Assembly: GCF_014764505.1 (NCBI RefSeq)
Contig: NZ_JACXWX010000018.1
Location: 1-64,000 of the forward strand
Length of the DNA: 64,000 nt
From: Phormidium tenue FACHB-886
GTDB lineage: Bacteria; Cyanobacteriota; Cyanobacteriia; Elainellales; Elainellaceae
Direction of reading: 5' to 3'
Positions within the stretch are counted from its first letter, which is position 1. The number at the start of each line of letters is the position of its first letter. The translations under genes and the position numbers were made by a program. Below the pieces are notes generated by a model. It saw only the letters and a program-made list of their open reading frames with translations, was not told the DNA's origin and ran no database searches. Of this stretch, positions 1 to 7,502 are shown piece by piece.

Positions 1-254
1 CGCCCTAGTAGGTGTTGGATGGCATAGGGAGTGGTGTCCCCCACTTGTTGGGCGATTTGCCAGCCATTTTTACGTTCTACTGAGCTGAGCAAGCCTTGCA
101 GATAATCCTGAGCGTGTTGTTTGGTTTCAACACGTTTGAAGTGAGGCGCAAACCGTTGGTTCAAACGATTAAACTCATCTGCCCATTGCTGGACATCTTC
201 AGTTGAGATTGGAGCCACGCCTGTAGCTAGAACAGACGGATACGAGAGAGTCAC
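1..254 (-). CDS. IS701-family transposase, N-terminal part (runs off window)
   Basis: The minus strand reads an open frame that enters the window edge. Its start reads VTLSYPSVLATG and it continues with FAPHFKRVETKQHAQ and VERKNGWQIAQQVGDTTPY, which resembles the N-terminus of cyanobacterial IS701-type (DDE) transposases. I chose a GTG start because no in-frame ATG lies upstream. Only about 84 residues are visible, so the catalytic DDE residues are outside the window. It is divergent from the next transposase piece, which has lost its own 5' end, so this element probably inserted into that gene; this is inference. Confidence 0.6.
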   Translation of the reverse strand, partial: MTLSYPSVLATGVAPISTEDVQQWADEFNRLNQRFAPHFKRVETKQHAQDYLQGLLSSVERKNGWQIAQQVGDTTPYAIQHLLG

Positions 255-295
255 AAAAATGCCTGCGTCCCTGACTACATAACTATTCTAGCTAA

Positions 296-1345
296 TCTAC
301 AACTGTAGTACTAGTCAAATCAGCCAGTTCGTTAAGTCGATTTCTCAACCGTTATACCTGGTCTACTCGACGGGTGATCCGGACGACTCGTCAAGCGATT
401 TTGCAGCAGATTGCCAGTCATTTGCCCCATGCCAAACTACCCATCCGCATTTTGATTGACTTAACGACTCTAGAGAAAAGCGGCAAGTTTTGGCATCTGA
501 GTACGCCGACCGCAGACCCCCAAGCACCAGACCCTTGGATACGCTTTTTGAACGGTAGACGAGGGTTACACTTGGTTGTCCTCTATCTGGCTGTCGGAGA
601 ATGGCGAGTGCCTTGGAGTTTTCGGGTCTGGCGGGGCAAAGGCTATGCCAGTCCTGCCCAGTTGGGACGTAAGTTGTTGGCAACGGTGCCCAAGTCCTTA
701 CTCAACGCTCGAGTGGTGATTGTGCAAGCCAATACCGAGTTTGGCACTGTCGAGTTTCTCAAGGCTGTTCGCCAACGCTCTTGGCGACCCGTCGTTGGAC
801 TCAGAAGCAATCGCACCTTACAAGATGGTCGCTGCCTCAAAGACCTCTATCGTCACGCCAAGCGGGGTTTTCAAGTGTATCTCAAAGATATTGACTATCC
901 CCTCACCGTCTCCTGGTTTTGGCTCAAACGAGCTGATGGCAAACGAGAATTACGATTTGTTGCCTCCTCCTATCCTGATTCGGGAGCCTATCTGGTCCAG
1001 TTAGGGCGCAAGCGTTGGGCTATTGAGGGCTTTTTCAAAACCGCTAAGCATCAGTTTGGTCTTCATTGTTTTGGTCAAGGCACCCAGTTAGGGGTTTATC
1101 GTTGGCTGATTCTGTCACTGATTGCTTATCTATTGGCACACTGGATTGACCAATGGTCATTGCCCCCTGTCCTGGACTGGAAAGCCGCTAGTCGTCTAAC
1201 CCTAGAAACTTTATTGCCCTCGATTGTCTGGTTTCAATTACTCAAACACATTCAAATGAGTGCAGATGTTGCAGCACAGTATGGGTTTGAAATTGTTCTC
1301 AAATCATTGCCCAGCTTGGCTTATTGGGAGAGGTGCAAGATCTGA
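296..1345 (+). pseudogene. IS4-like transposase, 5'-truncated
   Basis: The frame is open from 296 (after a TAA) but has no start codon until a GTG at 374, while the residues before it (SLSRFLNRYTWSTRVIRTTRQ) look like genuine transposase sequence. The usual N-terminal 50-100 residues are therefore missing. The body has DDE-transposase features: LIDLTTLEKSGKFW, VVGLRSNRTLQDG and, near the end, RWAIEGFFKTAKHQFGLHCFGQG, the Y/RxxxExxxK-type signature of IS4-like enzymes. The stop is followed at once by an AraC-type remnant, so the element end lies near 1346. Truncation by the neighbouring IS701-like element is the likeliest cause. Confidence 0.65.
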
Positions 1346-1348
1346 GTT

Positions 1349-1562
1349 AAGCAAACAATGGGGATTTCTCTCCGTCAGTACGTGATTCAACAGCGCGTGG
1401 AACAGGCGAAATTGATGCTGTCGAAAACAGATTTGGCGATAACCCTTCGGGATAGCTTCGCTTACCGCAGACATTGCCCTACAAGCAGGCTTCTCCAGTC
1501 AAAGCCATTTGACGCAGCACTTTAAGCGATTCACGGGAAAGACCCCCAAGCAGATTCGCTAG
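1349..1562 (+). pseudogene. AraC/XylS-family regulator remnant, copy 1
   Basis: The sequence encodes the C-terminal double helix-turn-helix of an AraC regulator: MGISLRQYVIQQRVEQAKLML, then after a break ADIALQAGFSSQSHLTQHFKRF and GKTPKQIR. Between the two parts lies an insert of about 26 bp around 1440-1466 (aacccttcgggatagcttcg...) that breaks the frame. The N-terminal sensor half is missing, replaced by the IS4-like piece. A diverged second copy lies 3.5 kb downstream with the same small insert, so the insert predates the duplication. Not functional. Confidence 0.75.
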
Positions 1563-1640
1563 CACCATAAGAATCTGAAAGAAATCAAGTCTTGGAACTC
1601 ATTACATTGAAGTTAAATTAGGCAAAAATCTGAAGCAGCA
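1452..1640 (+). repeat. Long direct repeat, copy 1 (AraC 3' end plus downstream sequence)
   Basis: This about 190-bp segment recurs in the same orientation at 4959-5168. Both carry the AraC C-terminus followed by the same noncoding tail, ending in ggcaa-a/g-aatctgaagcagca. Copy 2 has a 21-bp insertion near 5081 and scattered substitutions. The pirin gene begins just after this copy. Confidence 0.8.
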
Positions 1641-1682
1641 ACAGAATTAAGATTGTATCTTCGTCCACAACGTCAACTAAGA

Positions 1683-2597
1683 ATGGATCGGACAAAAATG
1701 AGTATTCAGCAATTGGTCACGCCTGAAAAGCACGACTTAGGTGGGTTTAGCGTACAGCGTATCTTACCGAGTGAAACCCTAAAAATGGTTGGACCTTTCA
1801 TCTTTTTTGATCACTTAGGCCCAGCTATTTTCCCGCCTGGAAAAGGCGTCGATGTTAGACCTCATCCACACATCAATTTAGCGACGGTTACCTATTTGTT
1901 TGAAGGAAGCCTTCTGCATAGAGATAGTCTAGGTACAGTACAAGAGATTTTTCCGGGCGAGGTGAACTGGATGACAGCAGGCAAAGGTATTGTTCATTCT
2001 GAGCGATCGCCCGAGAGCTTTAGAGAGAAAGAATCTACTCTTCACGGCATTCAGACCTGGATTGCCCTCTCCGAAAGCGCTGAAGAAGTTGAACCCAGCT
2101 TTTCACATTATTCAGCGACTGATTTACCGAGGTGGACTCAAACAGGCACCAGCGCGACCTTGATCGCCGGTAGCTATCAGTCTCACCAATCACCCGTTAA
2201 AACCTACTCTGCTACTCTTTACCTAGCGCTCGTTTTCACGGAGGGTAGTGAATTTCAGCTAGCGCCAATAGAAGGTTTAGAAAGGGCAATTTATAGCGTC
2301 ACATCCGGCCTATTCGTAAATGGAAAGCCGTTAGAGCCATATCGTCTAGCCGTTTTAGCGCCGGATGAATCAGTAAATATCAGTGCGGGGGCTGAGGCAA
2401 AAGCAATGATTATCGGCGGGGCACCAGTGGGCGATCGCACAAAGTACTGGAACTTTGTGTCGAGCCGCTCAGCGCGTATCGAGCAGGCAAAACGAGATTG
2501 GCAAGACCGCCGCTTCCCGGCGGTTCCCGGTGAAACTGAATTCATTCCGCTCCCTGATAATTCAGATCACGGTAGTAGCGCGCCCCCTCTGAGTTGA
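1683..2597 (+). CDS. Pirin family protein
   Basis: Pirins are double-cupin, metal-binding proteins; several act as quercetin 2,3-dioxygenases, others in redox-linked regulation. From the ATG used here the metal site is visible as H61 and H63 (RPHPH) and H105/E107 (IVHSERSP), with the spacing of human pirin's His-His-His-Glu set. The N-terminal cupin is well conserved (FIFFDHLGP, WMTAGKGIVHSE), and the protein (304 aa) is of normal length. Starts at TTG 1653 or ATG 1698 (MSIQQL) are possible; 1698 would also leave the domain intact. It contains HIP1 sites and has host-like composition. It stands between two AraC remnants, which may once have regulated it. Substrate unknown. Confidence 0.85.
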   Translation: MDRTKMSIQQLVTPEKHDLGGFSVQRILPSETLKMVGPFIFFDHLGPAIFPPGKGVDVRPHPHINLATVTYLFEGSLLHRDSLGTVQEIFPGEVNWMTAGKGIVHSERSPESFREKESTLHGIQTWIALSESAEEVEPSFSHYSATDLPRWTQTGTSATLIAGSYQSHQSPVKTYSATLYLALVFTEGSEFQLAPIEGLERAIYSVTSGLFVNGKPLEPYRLAVLAPDESVNISAGAEAKAMIIGGAPVGDRTKYWNFVSSRSARIEQAKRDWQDRRFPAVPGETEFIPLPDNSDHGSSAPPLS

Positions 2598-2710
2598 TGA
2601 TGGTTTGGCGTTCTTTGCTGAGCGAGAGAACAGCAGCTTAACTCGTACAGCAAGGCTTTCTACTATTTCGGATTAAGACTATTTCATTCGCAAAACGCTT
2701 GGGAAATAAT

Positions 2711-3733
2711 ATGGAAGTCGGAATTGACAGTTTTGCCTCGGTTGGAACGAGTGAAAATGGTGAAACGGCGGATGCCACGCAGTCTGTCGCCGAACTGCTG
2801 GAGAGAATAGAGCAGGCGGACCGTTCCGGCTTGGATATCTTCGGTATCGGCGAGCATCATCGGCATGAATTTTTAGATTCGGCAAACGCGGTTATTCTCG
2901 CCGCTGCCGCCGCACGCACCGACCGCATTCGTCTAACCAGCGCGGTTACAGTGCTGAGCGCGGCTGACCCGGTGCGTGTGTTTCAACAATTCGCCACGCT
3001 CGATTTGATTTCAAAAGGTCGCGCCGAAATGGTTGTCGGGCGCGGCTCGTTCACCGAAGCCTTTCCGCTATTCGGATTTAGTCTCGGCGATTACGACGAG
3101 ATTTTCGCTGAAAAGCTCGAACTCTTGCTCAAAATTCGGGACAACGAAACGGTCAATTGGTCGGGCAAATTTCGCCCCGCGCTGGAAAACCAAGCAATTT
3201 ATCCGCGTCCGCTGCAAAAGCCATTTCCCATCTGGATCGGGGTCGGCGGTACGCCGCAATCTTTCCTCCGCGCCGGAATGCTTGGACTGCCGCTCGTGGT
3301 CGCCATTATCGGCGGCGAAACGCACCGCTTTCGCTCGCTCGTAGATTTATACCGCGATGCCGGAAAGCGCGCCGGACACGCGCCCGAAACATTGAAAGTT
3401 TCATTGCATTCAATTGGTTATGTCGCCGACACGACCGAGCAAGCCGTTGAAGAATTCTTTCCGGGCTACGCCGAAACGTTCACTAGAATTGGCAGAGAGA
3501 GAGGCTGGCCGCCCGTTACGCGCGCCGCTTTTGACGCACAGCGCGGCGCGACCGGCGCGTTACTAGTCGGCAGTCCCGAAGAAGTGGCGGAGAAAATCCG
3601 CCATCACAGCAAATCGCTCGGTGGCATTTCGAGAGTAACTTTTCAAATGGACAACGCGCAGATGAATCACGCCCAACTGATGCGCTCCATTGAACTGATT
3701 GGAACGCAAATGTCGCCACTCTTGAACGATTAA
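2711..3733 (+). CDS. LLM-class flavin-dependent oxidoreductase
   Basis: This is a luciferase-like monooxygenase fold protein (about 340 aa), predicted to use reduced flavin for oxidation of an unknown substrate. Visible family signatures are GIGEHHRHEFLDSANAVILA, RIRLTSAVTVLSAADPVRVFQQFATLD, GRAEMVVGRGS and PFPIWIGVGGTPQSF. I prefer ATG 2711 (MEVGIDSF) over the TTG at 2699; a purine-rich ttgggaaa precedes it. Base composition is clearly different from its neighbours: long GCG/CGC-rich stretches, GCC/GCG-rich codon use and no HIP1 octamer in view, which suggests acquisition from a GC-rich bacterium. About 110 bp separate it from the pirin gene, so the two might be co-transcribed. Confidence 0.85.
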   Translation: MEVGIDSFASVGTSENGETADATQSVAELLERIEQADRSGLDIFGIGEHHRHEFLDSANAVILAAAAARTDRIRLTSAVTVLSAADPVRVFQQFATLDLISKGRAEMVVGRGSFTEAFPLFGFSLGDYDEIFAEKLELLLKIRDNETVNWSGKFRPALENQAIYPRPLQKPFPIWIGVGGTPQSFLRAGMLGLPLVVAIIGGETHRFRSLVDLYRDAGKRAGHAPETLKVSLHSIGYVADTTEQAVEEFFPGYAETFTRIGRERGWPPVTRAAFDAQRGATGALLVGSPEEVAEKIRHHSKSLGGISRVTFQMDNAQMNHAQLMRSIELIGTQMSPLLND

Positions 3734-3921
3734 AATGTGCGGGCATGGTTCAACTCAAGTTCCGCTAGGGTAACAAGACAGAGAAAACGGATATGAAATT
3801 GGTTCTGCAAGTCTGTGCTGAATTGGTAAAAAGGATTTTAGCGATAATCCTCCGGGATATAGCAATCCTAAGCCAGTTGTGAGAAGCTAGAGAAGACACA
3901 AACCCCGCTGAGAATAGTTCT

Positions 3922-4389
3922 ATGCTAGAAGACCTGCATGCCTTCATTCACTCCAACCCAGATGCCCGTGAACTCAAGCGAGCAATCGCTGTCCAGATGT
4001 TCTTCAAAGGGTACAAACATCGAGAGATAGCCGAAAGCTTAGGGGTGAGTTCAGGCTTCATTAGTAAGTGGACTCAGATTTACCAACAGTTGGGAGTATC
4101 TGGGTTGAAGCTGGGGTATCGCGGCTCAGTCGGTTATCTAGACCCTCAACAACGGCAGTGCGTGATCCACTGGTTAAAGAGCAAGAACTACTGGAATCTG
4201 GCTGAACTACAGGCGCACCTGGAGCAGGAGTATGAGGTGGTGTTTGATTCCAAGCAAAGTTACTACACGCTGTTTGAGCAAGCAGGGATCAGCTGGAAGA
4301 AAACGCAAAAGCGCAATCCCAAGGCAGACCCAGAGAAGGTCGAGAAAAAAACAGGAGATTACAGCTTGGTTGGAGAGGCATCGGCATGA
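3922..4389 (+). CDS. IS630 transposase, N-terminal frame (DNA-binding part)
   Basis: This frame holds the helix-turn-helix region: AIAVQMFFKGYKHREIAESLGVS and SGFISKWTQIYQQLGVSGLK, followed by the winged-helix-like segment QCVIHWLKSKNYWNLAELQAHL. It runs into an A7 run at 4344-4350 (gagaaaaaaacagg). Continuing in this frame gives only 15 unrelated residues to a stop, whereas a +1 (or -2) shift at the A7 run leads directly into the catalytic frame. Slippage at such runs is known for IS630-type elements; simple mutation is the alternative. Confidence 0.8.
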   Translation: MLEDLHAFIHSNPDARELKRAIAVQMFFKGYKHREIAESLGVSSGFISKWTQIYQQLGVSGLKLGYRGSVGYLDPQQRQCVIHWLKSKNYWNLAELQAHLEQEYEVVFDSKQSYYTLFEQAGISWKKTQKRNPKADPEKVEKKTGDYSLVGEASA

Positions 4390-4951
4390 GATCGTCTCGG
4401 GTGAGTTAGGGGTCTTCTTTGCGGATGAATGCCATCTGTTGTGGGGAGACATCTGTGGGTATGTGTGGGGCAAGACAAACGAGCGCGTTGAGGTTCCCAT
4501 CCTCAACGAACGCAGCAGGCAGACTTACTATGGGGCAGTGAATATTTACAACCAACAGTGCCTGATTCAAGCGGTTGAAGCAGGTAATAGTGAGGGCACT
4601 ATTGCCTGCCTCAAGTATCTGCTCAAGCAATGTCCCTACCGCCGCATTGCGCTGATTTGGGATGGGGCTAGCTATCATCGCTCACAGGAAGTTAGAGAGT
4701 ATCTGGAGTCAGTTAATCAAGGACTCGATAAGTCCAACTGGAGAATCACTTGCATTCGCTTTGCTGCCAATGATCCCAGGCAAAACCCGATTGAAGATAT
4801 TGGGTTGCAGGTAAAGCGATTCATTCGAGAGTACTACCACCTGTGTCAATCGTTTAATGCCGTAAAGTTTCTCTTTGAGTTTGTGACTCACCGACAAACC
4901 TTTGACTTTCCAAAGCTGTTTACCTATGGCTGTTTCTCACAACTCAAATAG
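4346..4951 (+). CDS. IS630 transposase, C-terminal frame (DDE catalytic part)
   Basis: Beginning at the A7 slippery run, this frame continues KKQEITAWLERHRHEI into the catalytic domain. The DDE triad is visible: first Asp in FFADECHLLWGD, second in ALIWDGASYHRS, and Glu in NDPRQNPIEDIG. No convincing independent start precedes the domain, which supports production as a frameshift fusion with the upstream frame. The stop lies just inside the right inverted repeat, so the coding capacity is complete and the element may still be active. Confidence 0.8.
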   Translation, partial: KKQEITAWLERHRHEIVSGELGVFFADECHLLWGDICGYVWGKTNERVEVPILNERSRQTYYGAVNIYNQQCLIQAVEAGNSEGTIACLKYLLKQCPYRRIALIWDGASYHRSQEVREYLESVNQGLDKSNWRITCIRFAANDPRQNPIEDIGLQVKRFIREYYHLCQSFNAVKFLFEFVTHRQTFDFPKLFTYGCFSQLK

Positions 4952-4958
4952 GATTGCT

Positions 4959-5168
4959 ATAGCTTCGCTTAGCGCAGACATTGCTCTACAAGTAGGTTTC
5001 TCCAGTTAAAGCCATTTGACGCAGTACTTCAAGTGATTCACGGGAAAGACCTCCAAGCAGATTCACTAGCACTATAAGAATCTGAAAATTTGTCCTAAGG
5101 ATCTGAAAGAAGTCGAGTCTTGGAAATTATTACATTGAAGTTAAGTTAGGCAAGAATCTGAAGCAGCA
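4959..5168 (+). repeat. Long direct repeat, copy 2
   Basis: This is the second copy of the repeat at 1452-1640, about 85-90% similar by eye, with a 21-bp insertion near 5081-5101. Downstream sequence diverges after aagcagca, where copy 1 leads to the pirin gene and copy 2 to a response regulator remnant. Confidence 0.8.
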
Positions 5169-5251
5169 TTCGTGAGATCTTTCATTGTCTTACGTTAGTA
5201 TCAGCCAAGAAAATTCTGCAACCATCGATCTCCACAAGGAAACCTATAGCT

Positions 5252-5781
5252 ATGTCTGAAAATTCAAAAATCGGCTTGGAAGAACGAAACTGTCAGATCT
5301 GGTAATTATGGATATTGGTTTGCCGGAGCTAGATGGTATTGCTGCGACGCAGAACATTAAAGCCAGCTTGCCAACGGTACGAATAATGATGCTAACTTCG
5401 CATCAATCAGAACAAGAAATTATCGCGGCGTTGGCAAGTGGAGCAGATGGATATTGTGTGAAAGGCTTGGGATTAGAAAAGTTGGTGATGGCAATCATCT
5501 GCATTCAGGATGGAGCCGTTTATCTTGATTCTCAAATTGCCCAGTGTGTCGTGAAACACCTGCGTCCTGCTGTTTGTGCTAACTCAGAAAATCCGCTTAG
5601 TGAAAGAGAGCTAGAGGTACTCAAGCTGATTGTTGAAGGGCACAGTAACCTAGAGATTGCCCTGATGTTGTACATCAGCCTCAGTACTGTAAAAGCTCAC
5701 ATCCGCAGCATCATGAACAAACTAGCCGTGGATGATCGGGTGCAAGCAGCCGTTGTGGCGCTCCGCTCCGGTTGGGTATAA
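5252..5781 (+). pseudogene. NarL/LuxR-type response regulator with internal deletion
   Basis: A start with a ribosome site (aagga, then ATG at 5252) reads MSENSKIGLEERN and stops, while the next frame opens in mid receiver domain at SDLVIMDIGLPELDG. The piece lost between them should hold the acidic pocket and first helices of the receiver, about 50 residues. What remains has the phospho-acceptor Asp (VIMDIGLP), the Thr and Lys positions (MLTS, YCVKGL) and a complete LuxR HTH (LSERELEVLKLIVEGHSN, STVKAHIRSIMNKL). A downstream ATG at 5308 could still yield a HTH protein. Its 3' end overlaps the convergent kinase gene by 60 bp. Confidence 0.7.
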
Positions 5782-7266
5782 GGGCAAGGTGAACCAAAAC
5801 GTTGACCCTTTGCCCAAGCAGCTATTAACCCCAATTTTGCCACCATGTGCCTCCACAATTTGCTTGCAGAGATACAGCCCTAACCCCAGTCCCGGTGTGT
5901 ATCGTGATTTTGCTCCCCGTGCGTAGAGTTCAAATAAATGCTGGCATTGCATCAAAGCAATGCCAGCACCATTATCATGTATCACGCACAGCAGCACTGG
6001 CGCTTTAGAACAAATTCGCTGTTTTATGTATTCTATGCTGACATGTTTCCACACTTCTACCTCTTCACCTCCATAACCCAATTCCACCACACTTGCATCC
6101 AACGTTAGCTGAATGCCATGAGGGTTATGTTTAAGTGCATTCCCAATTAGATTGCTAAATACTCGCCGAAGCTGATTCGCATCGGCGCTTACAATCGGCA
6201 ACCTATTTGTAATTCGGTTAATCAACTGAATATGTTTTTTGGTTAAATTATGGCTTAAATCGATTAAGACTGAATCAACTAATGAATTGATTTGCGTGGG
6301 TTGACAATGAAGAACAACCCCTTGTGTTTCAGCGGTATGAGCTTCAAGCAGGGAATTAATTAAGGCAAGTTGGTGATGGCTCCCTTGCAGTAATCGTTCG
6401 ATCGTCGATCGCTTTACGCGAATCTCATCATCCAATTCATTCGTTGATTTCTCTAACACACTTTGCAATACAACCGAGCTACCTACAACTGGCGTTTGTA
6501 AATCATGTGACACCGAATGCAGAAAAATCTGGAGTCGGCGGTTAGCTTCAAACTCTGAGCATTTCAAGCGTTCGTATAGATACACTGATAGGATGCTGAT
6601 CGAGCAAGCGCAAGCGAGTTGGATAATCAGCTCTCTTGAGTAAAGACCATAGATTTTTGCATACTCCAGACCAGCTAGCCCTGTAATGGGATAGACAATT
6701 GCGTAATAGCCGATCGATATAGCTTGATAGGTAAGATGTAACTCCCAATGCACAGGCACCAGAGCTGCAATTAATAAAAACTCCAAAGCTTTTGGCGTTT
6801 CGGGAAGCCCAAAGAGAGTGAAAACAATATGAATGAGACTGCTTAGAACACAGGCAAATAACAAAAAAAGTGCTTCAGGGTAGCGTCTTCCCCAGATTGT
6901 TTTTCGTCCAATCAAACAAATTAATAAAAGAACAATAGCGCCCACATAATAGAGAATGGATGCGTTTCTCCATTGATCAGCGATCGTTGCATTTCCATAG
7001 ATACTGAGAGCAGCTGCTCGTAATCTCTCAAACTCAAACAAAACAGAGTGAAGACCATCAGCTGAGACGATCAAATGCCAAAACAACGCCAGCCATAGTC
7101 CTAGACGCAACCGCTTCTGTAAAAATTGATGCCTCCAGTTTAAGTAATCTGTTGATGCTTGGGGTAATTTAAAGCGCATCAGCCAAGATTGCACCTGTTG
7201 ACGAGGCCATTTCCAAGCTGCTTGTATCAAAGGCGGCTGTTGATTTAACTTAAGCGATCGTCGCAT
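5722..7266 (-). CDS. Membrane sensor histidine kinase
   Basis: The N-terminal half (residues about 55-235) has some six hydrophobic segments (e.g. ILYYVGAIVLLLICLIG, LIIQLACACSISILSVYLY), a membrane-embedded sensor of unknown ligand. Then come the HisKA box HSVSHDLQTPV, N box NLIGNALKHNP, G1 DNGAGI and G2 PGLGLGLYLCKQIVEAHGG, so it should be catalytically competent (514 aa). The convergent NarL-type regulator that ends inside its 3' end is a plausible former partner but is broken. It is divergent from the RTX hydrolase gene. Confidence 0.85.
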   Translation of the reverse strand: MRRSLKLNQQPPLIQAAWKWPRQQVQSWLMRFKLPQASTDYLNWRHQFLQKRLRLGLWLALFWHLIVSADGLHSVLFEFERLRAAALSIYGNATIADQWRNASILYYVGAIVLLLICLIGRKTIWGRRYPEALFLLFACVLSSLIHIVFTLFGLPETPKALEFLLIAALVPVHWELHLTYQAISIGYYAIVYPITGLAGLEYAKIYGLYSRELIIQLACACSISILSVYLYERLKCSEFEANRRLQIFLHSVSHDLQTPVVGSSVVLQSVLEKSTNELDDEIRVKRSTIERLLQGSHHQLALINSLLEAHTAETQGVVLHCQPTQINSLVDSVLIDLSHNLTKKHIQLINRITNRLPIVSADANQLRRVFSNLIGNALKHNPHGIQLTLDASVVELGYGGEEVEVWKHVSIEYIKQRICSKAPVLLCVIHDNGAGIALMQCQHLFELYARGAKSRYTPGLGLGLYLCKQIVEAHGGKIGVNSCLGKGSTFWFTLPLYPTGAERHNGCLHPIIHG

Positions 7267-7322
7267 AACATCTATGGATATTAAACTTCATGATGCTATA
7301 CCAGAATCTTCAAAGTTGAAAT

Positions 7323-7336
7323 TGACCGATCGGTCA
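7323..7336. promoter_or_regulatory. 14-bp perfect palindrome TGACCGATCGGTCA, candidate operator
   Basis: The site is a perfect dyad 57-70 bp upstream of the kinase start and about 170 bp upstream of the hydrolase start, in the divergent intergenic region. Its form (two TGACCGA half-sites) is the kind bound by TetR-family repressors. No TetR gene is in the window. The role is inferred. Confidence 0.4.
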
Positions 7337-7369
7337 GGTCACCATGCTAGATCTGTCACCACAAAGCGC

Positions 7370-7404
7370 TGTCCGATTGGATGAATACAAGATTGTCCGA
7401 TTGG
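7370..7404 (+). repeat. Direct repeat TGTCCGATTGG x2 upstream of RTX hydrolase
   Basis: The 11-bp word TGTCCGATTGG occurs at 7370-7380 and 7394-7404, 24 bp apart (just over two helical turns), about 100-130 bp upstream of the hydrolase start. Such phased direct repeats suit a response-regulator or activator site. Inference only. Confidence 0.4.
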
Positions 7405-7502
7405 TTCTATCCGTTTGATCTGGCGATCGATTTGAACATAAGCTTTCCATTCATACGATAAAAAGCAGCGTAGTTCAGATTACAACTCAGGAGACTGCTG
7501 CG

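Larger units (their letters stand above)
3860..4959 (+). mobile_element. IS630-family insertion sequence, complete, TA target duplication
   Basis: The element is about 1100 bp. Its ends are inverted repeats: left TAGCAATCCTAAGCCAGTTG and right (reverse complement) TAGCAATCCTATTTGAGTTG, both continuing as tgagaa. TA dinucleotides flank both ends (3858-3859 and 4960-4961), the target duplication typical of IS630/Tc1-mariner. It contains two overlapping frames that together form the transposase. The empty site is known from the paralogous repeat copy 1. Confidence 0.9.
3790..5069 (+). pseudogene. AraC/XylS-family regulator remnant, copy 2, split by IS630
   Basis: The left piece (about 3792-3859, including gaaattggttctg and agcgataatcctccggga) matches copy 1 just before its internal insert. 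The right piece from 4960 matches copy 1 just after it and encodes QHF-type and GKTSKQIH-type AraC C-terminal residues with stop codons. Joining the two sides at the TA dinucleotide restores the copy 1 sequence ggaTAgcttcgctta, so the IS630 element sits exactly inside this remnant. Non-functional before and after insertion. Confidence 0.7.

Noticed and set aside
1653-1697. TTG start of the pirin gene adding 10-15 residues
   Set aside because: It lies in the tail of the repeated AraC downstream sequence, and the ATG codons at 1683 or 1698 fit the pirin N-terminus better.
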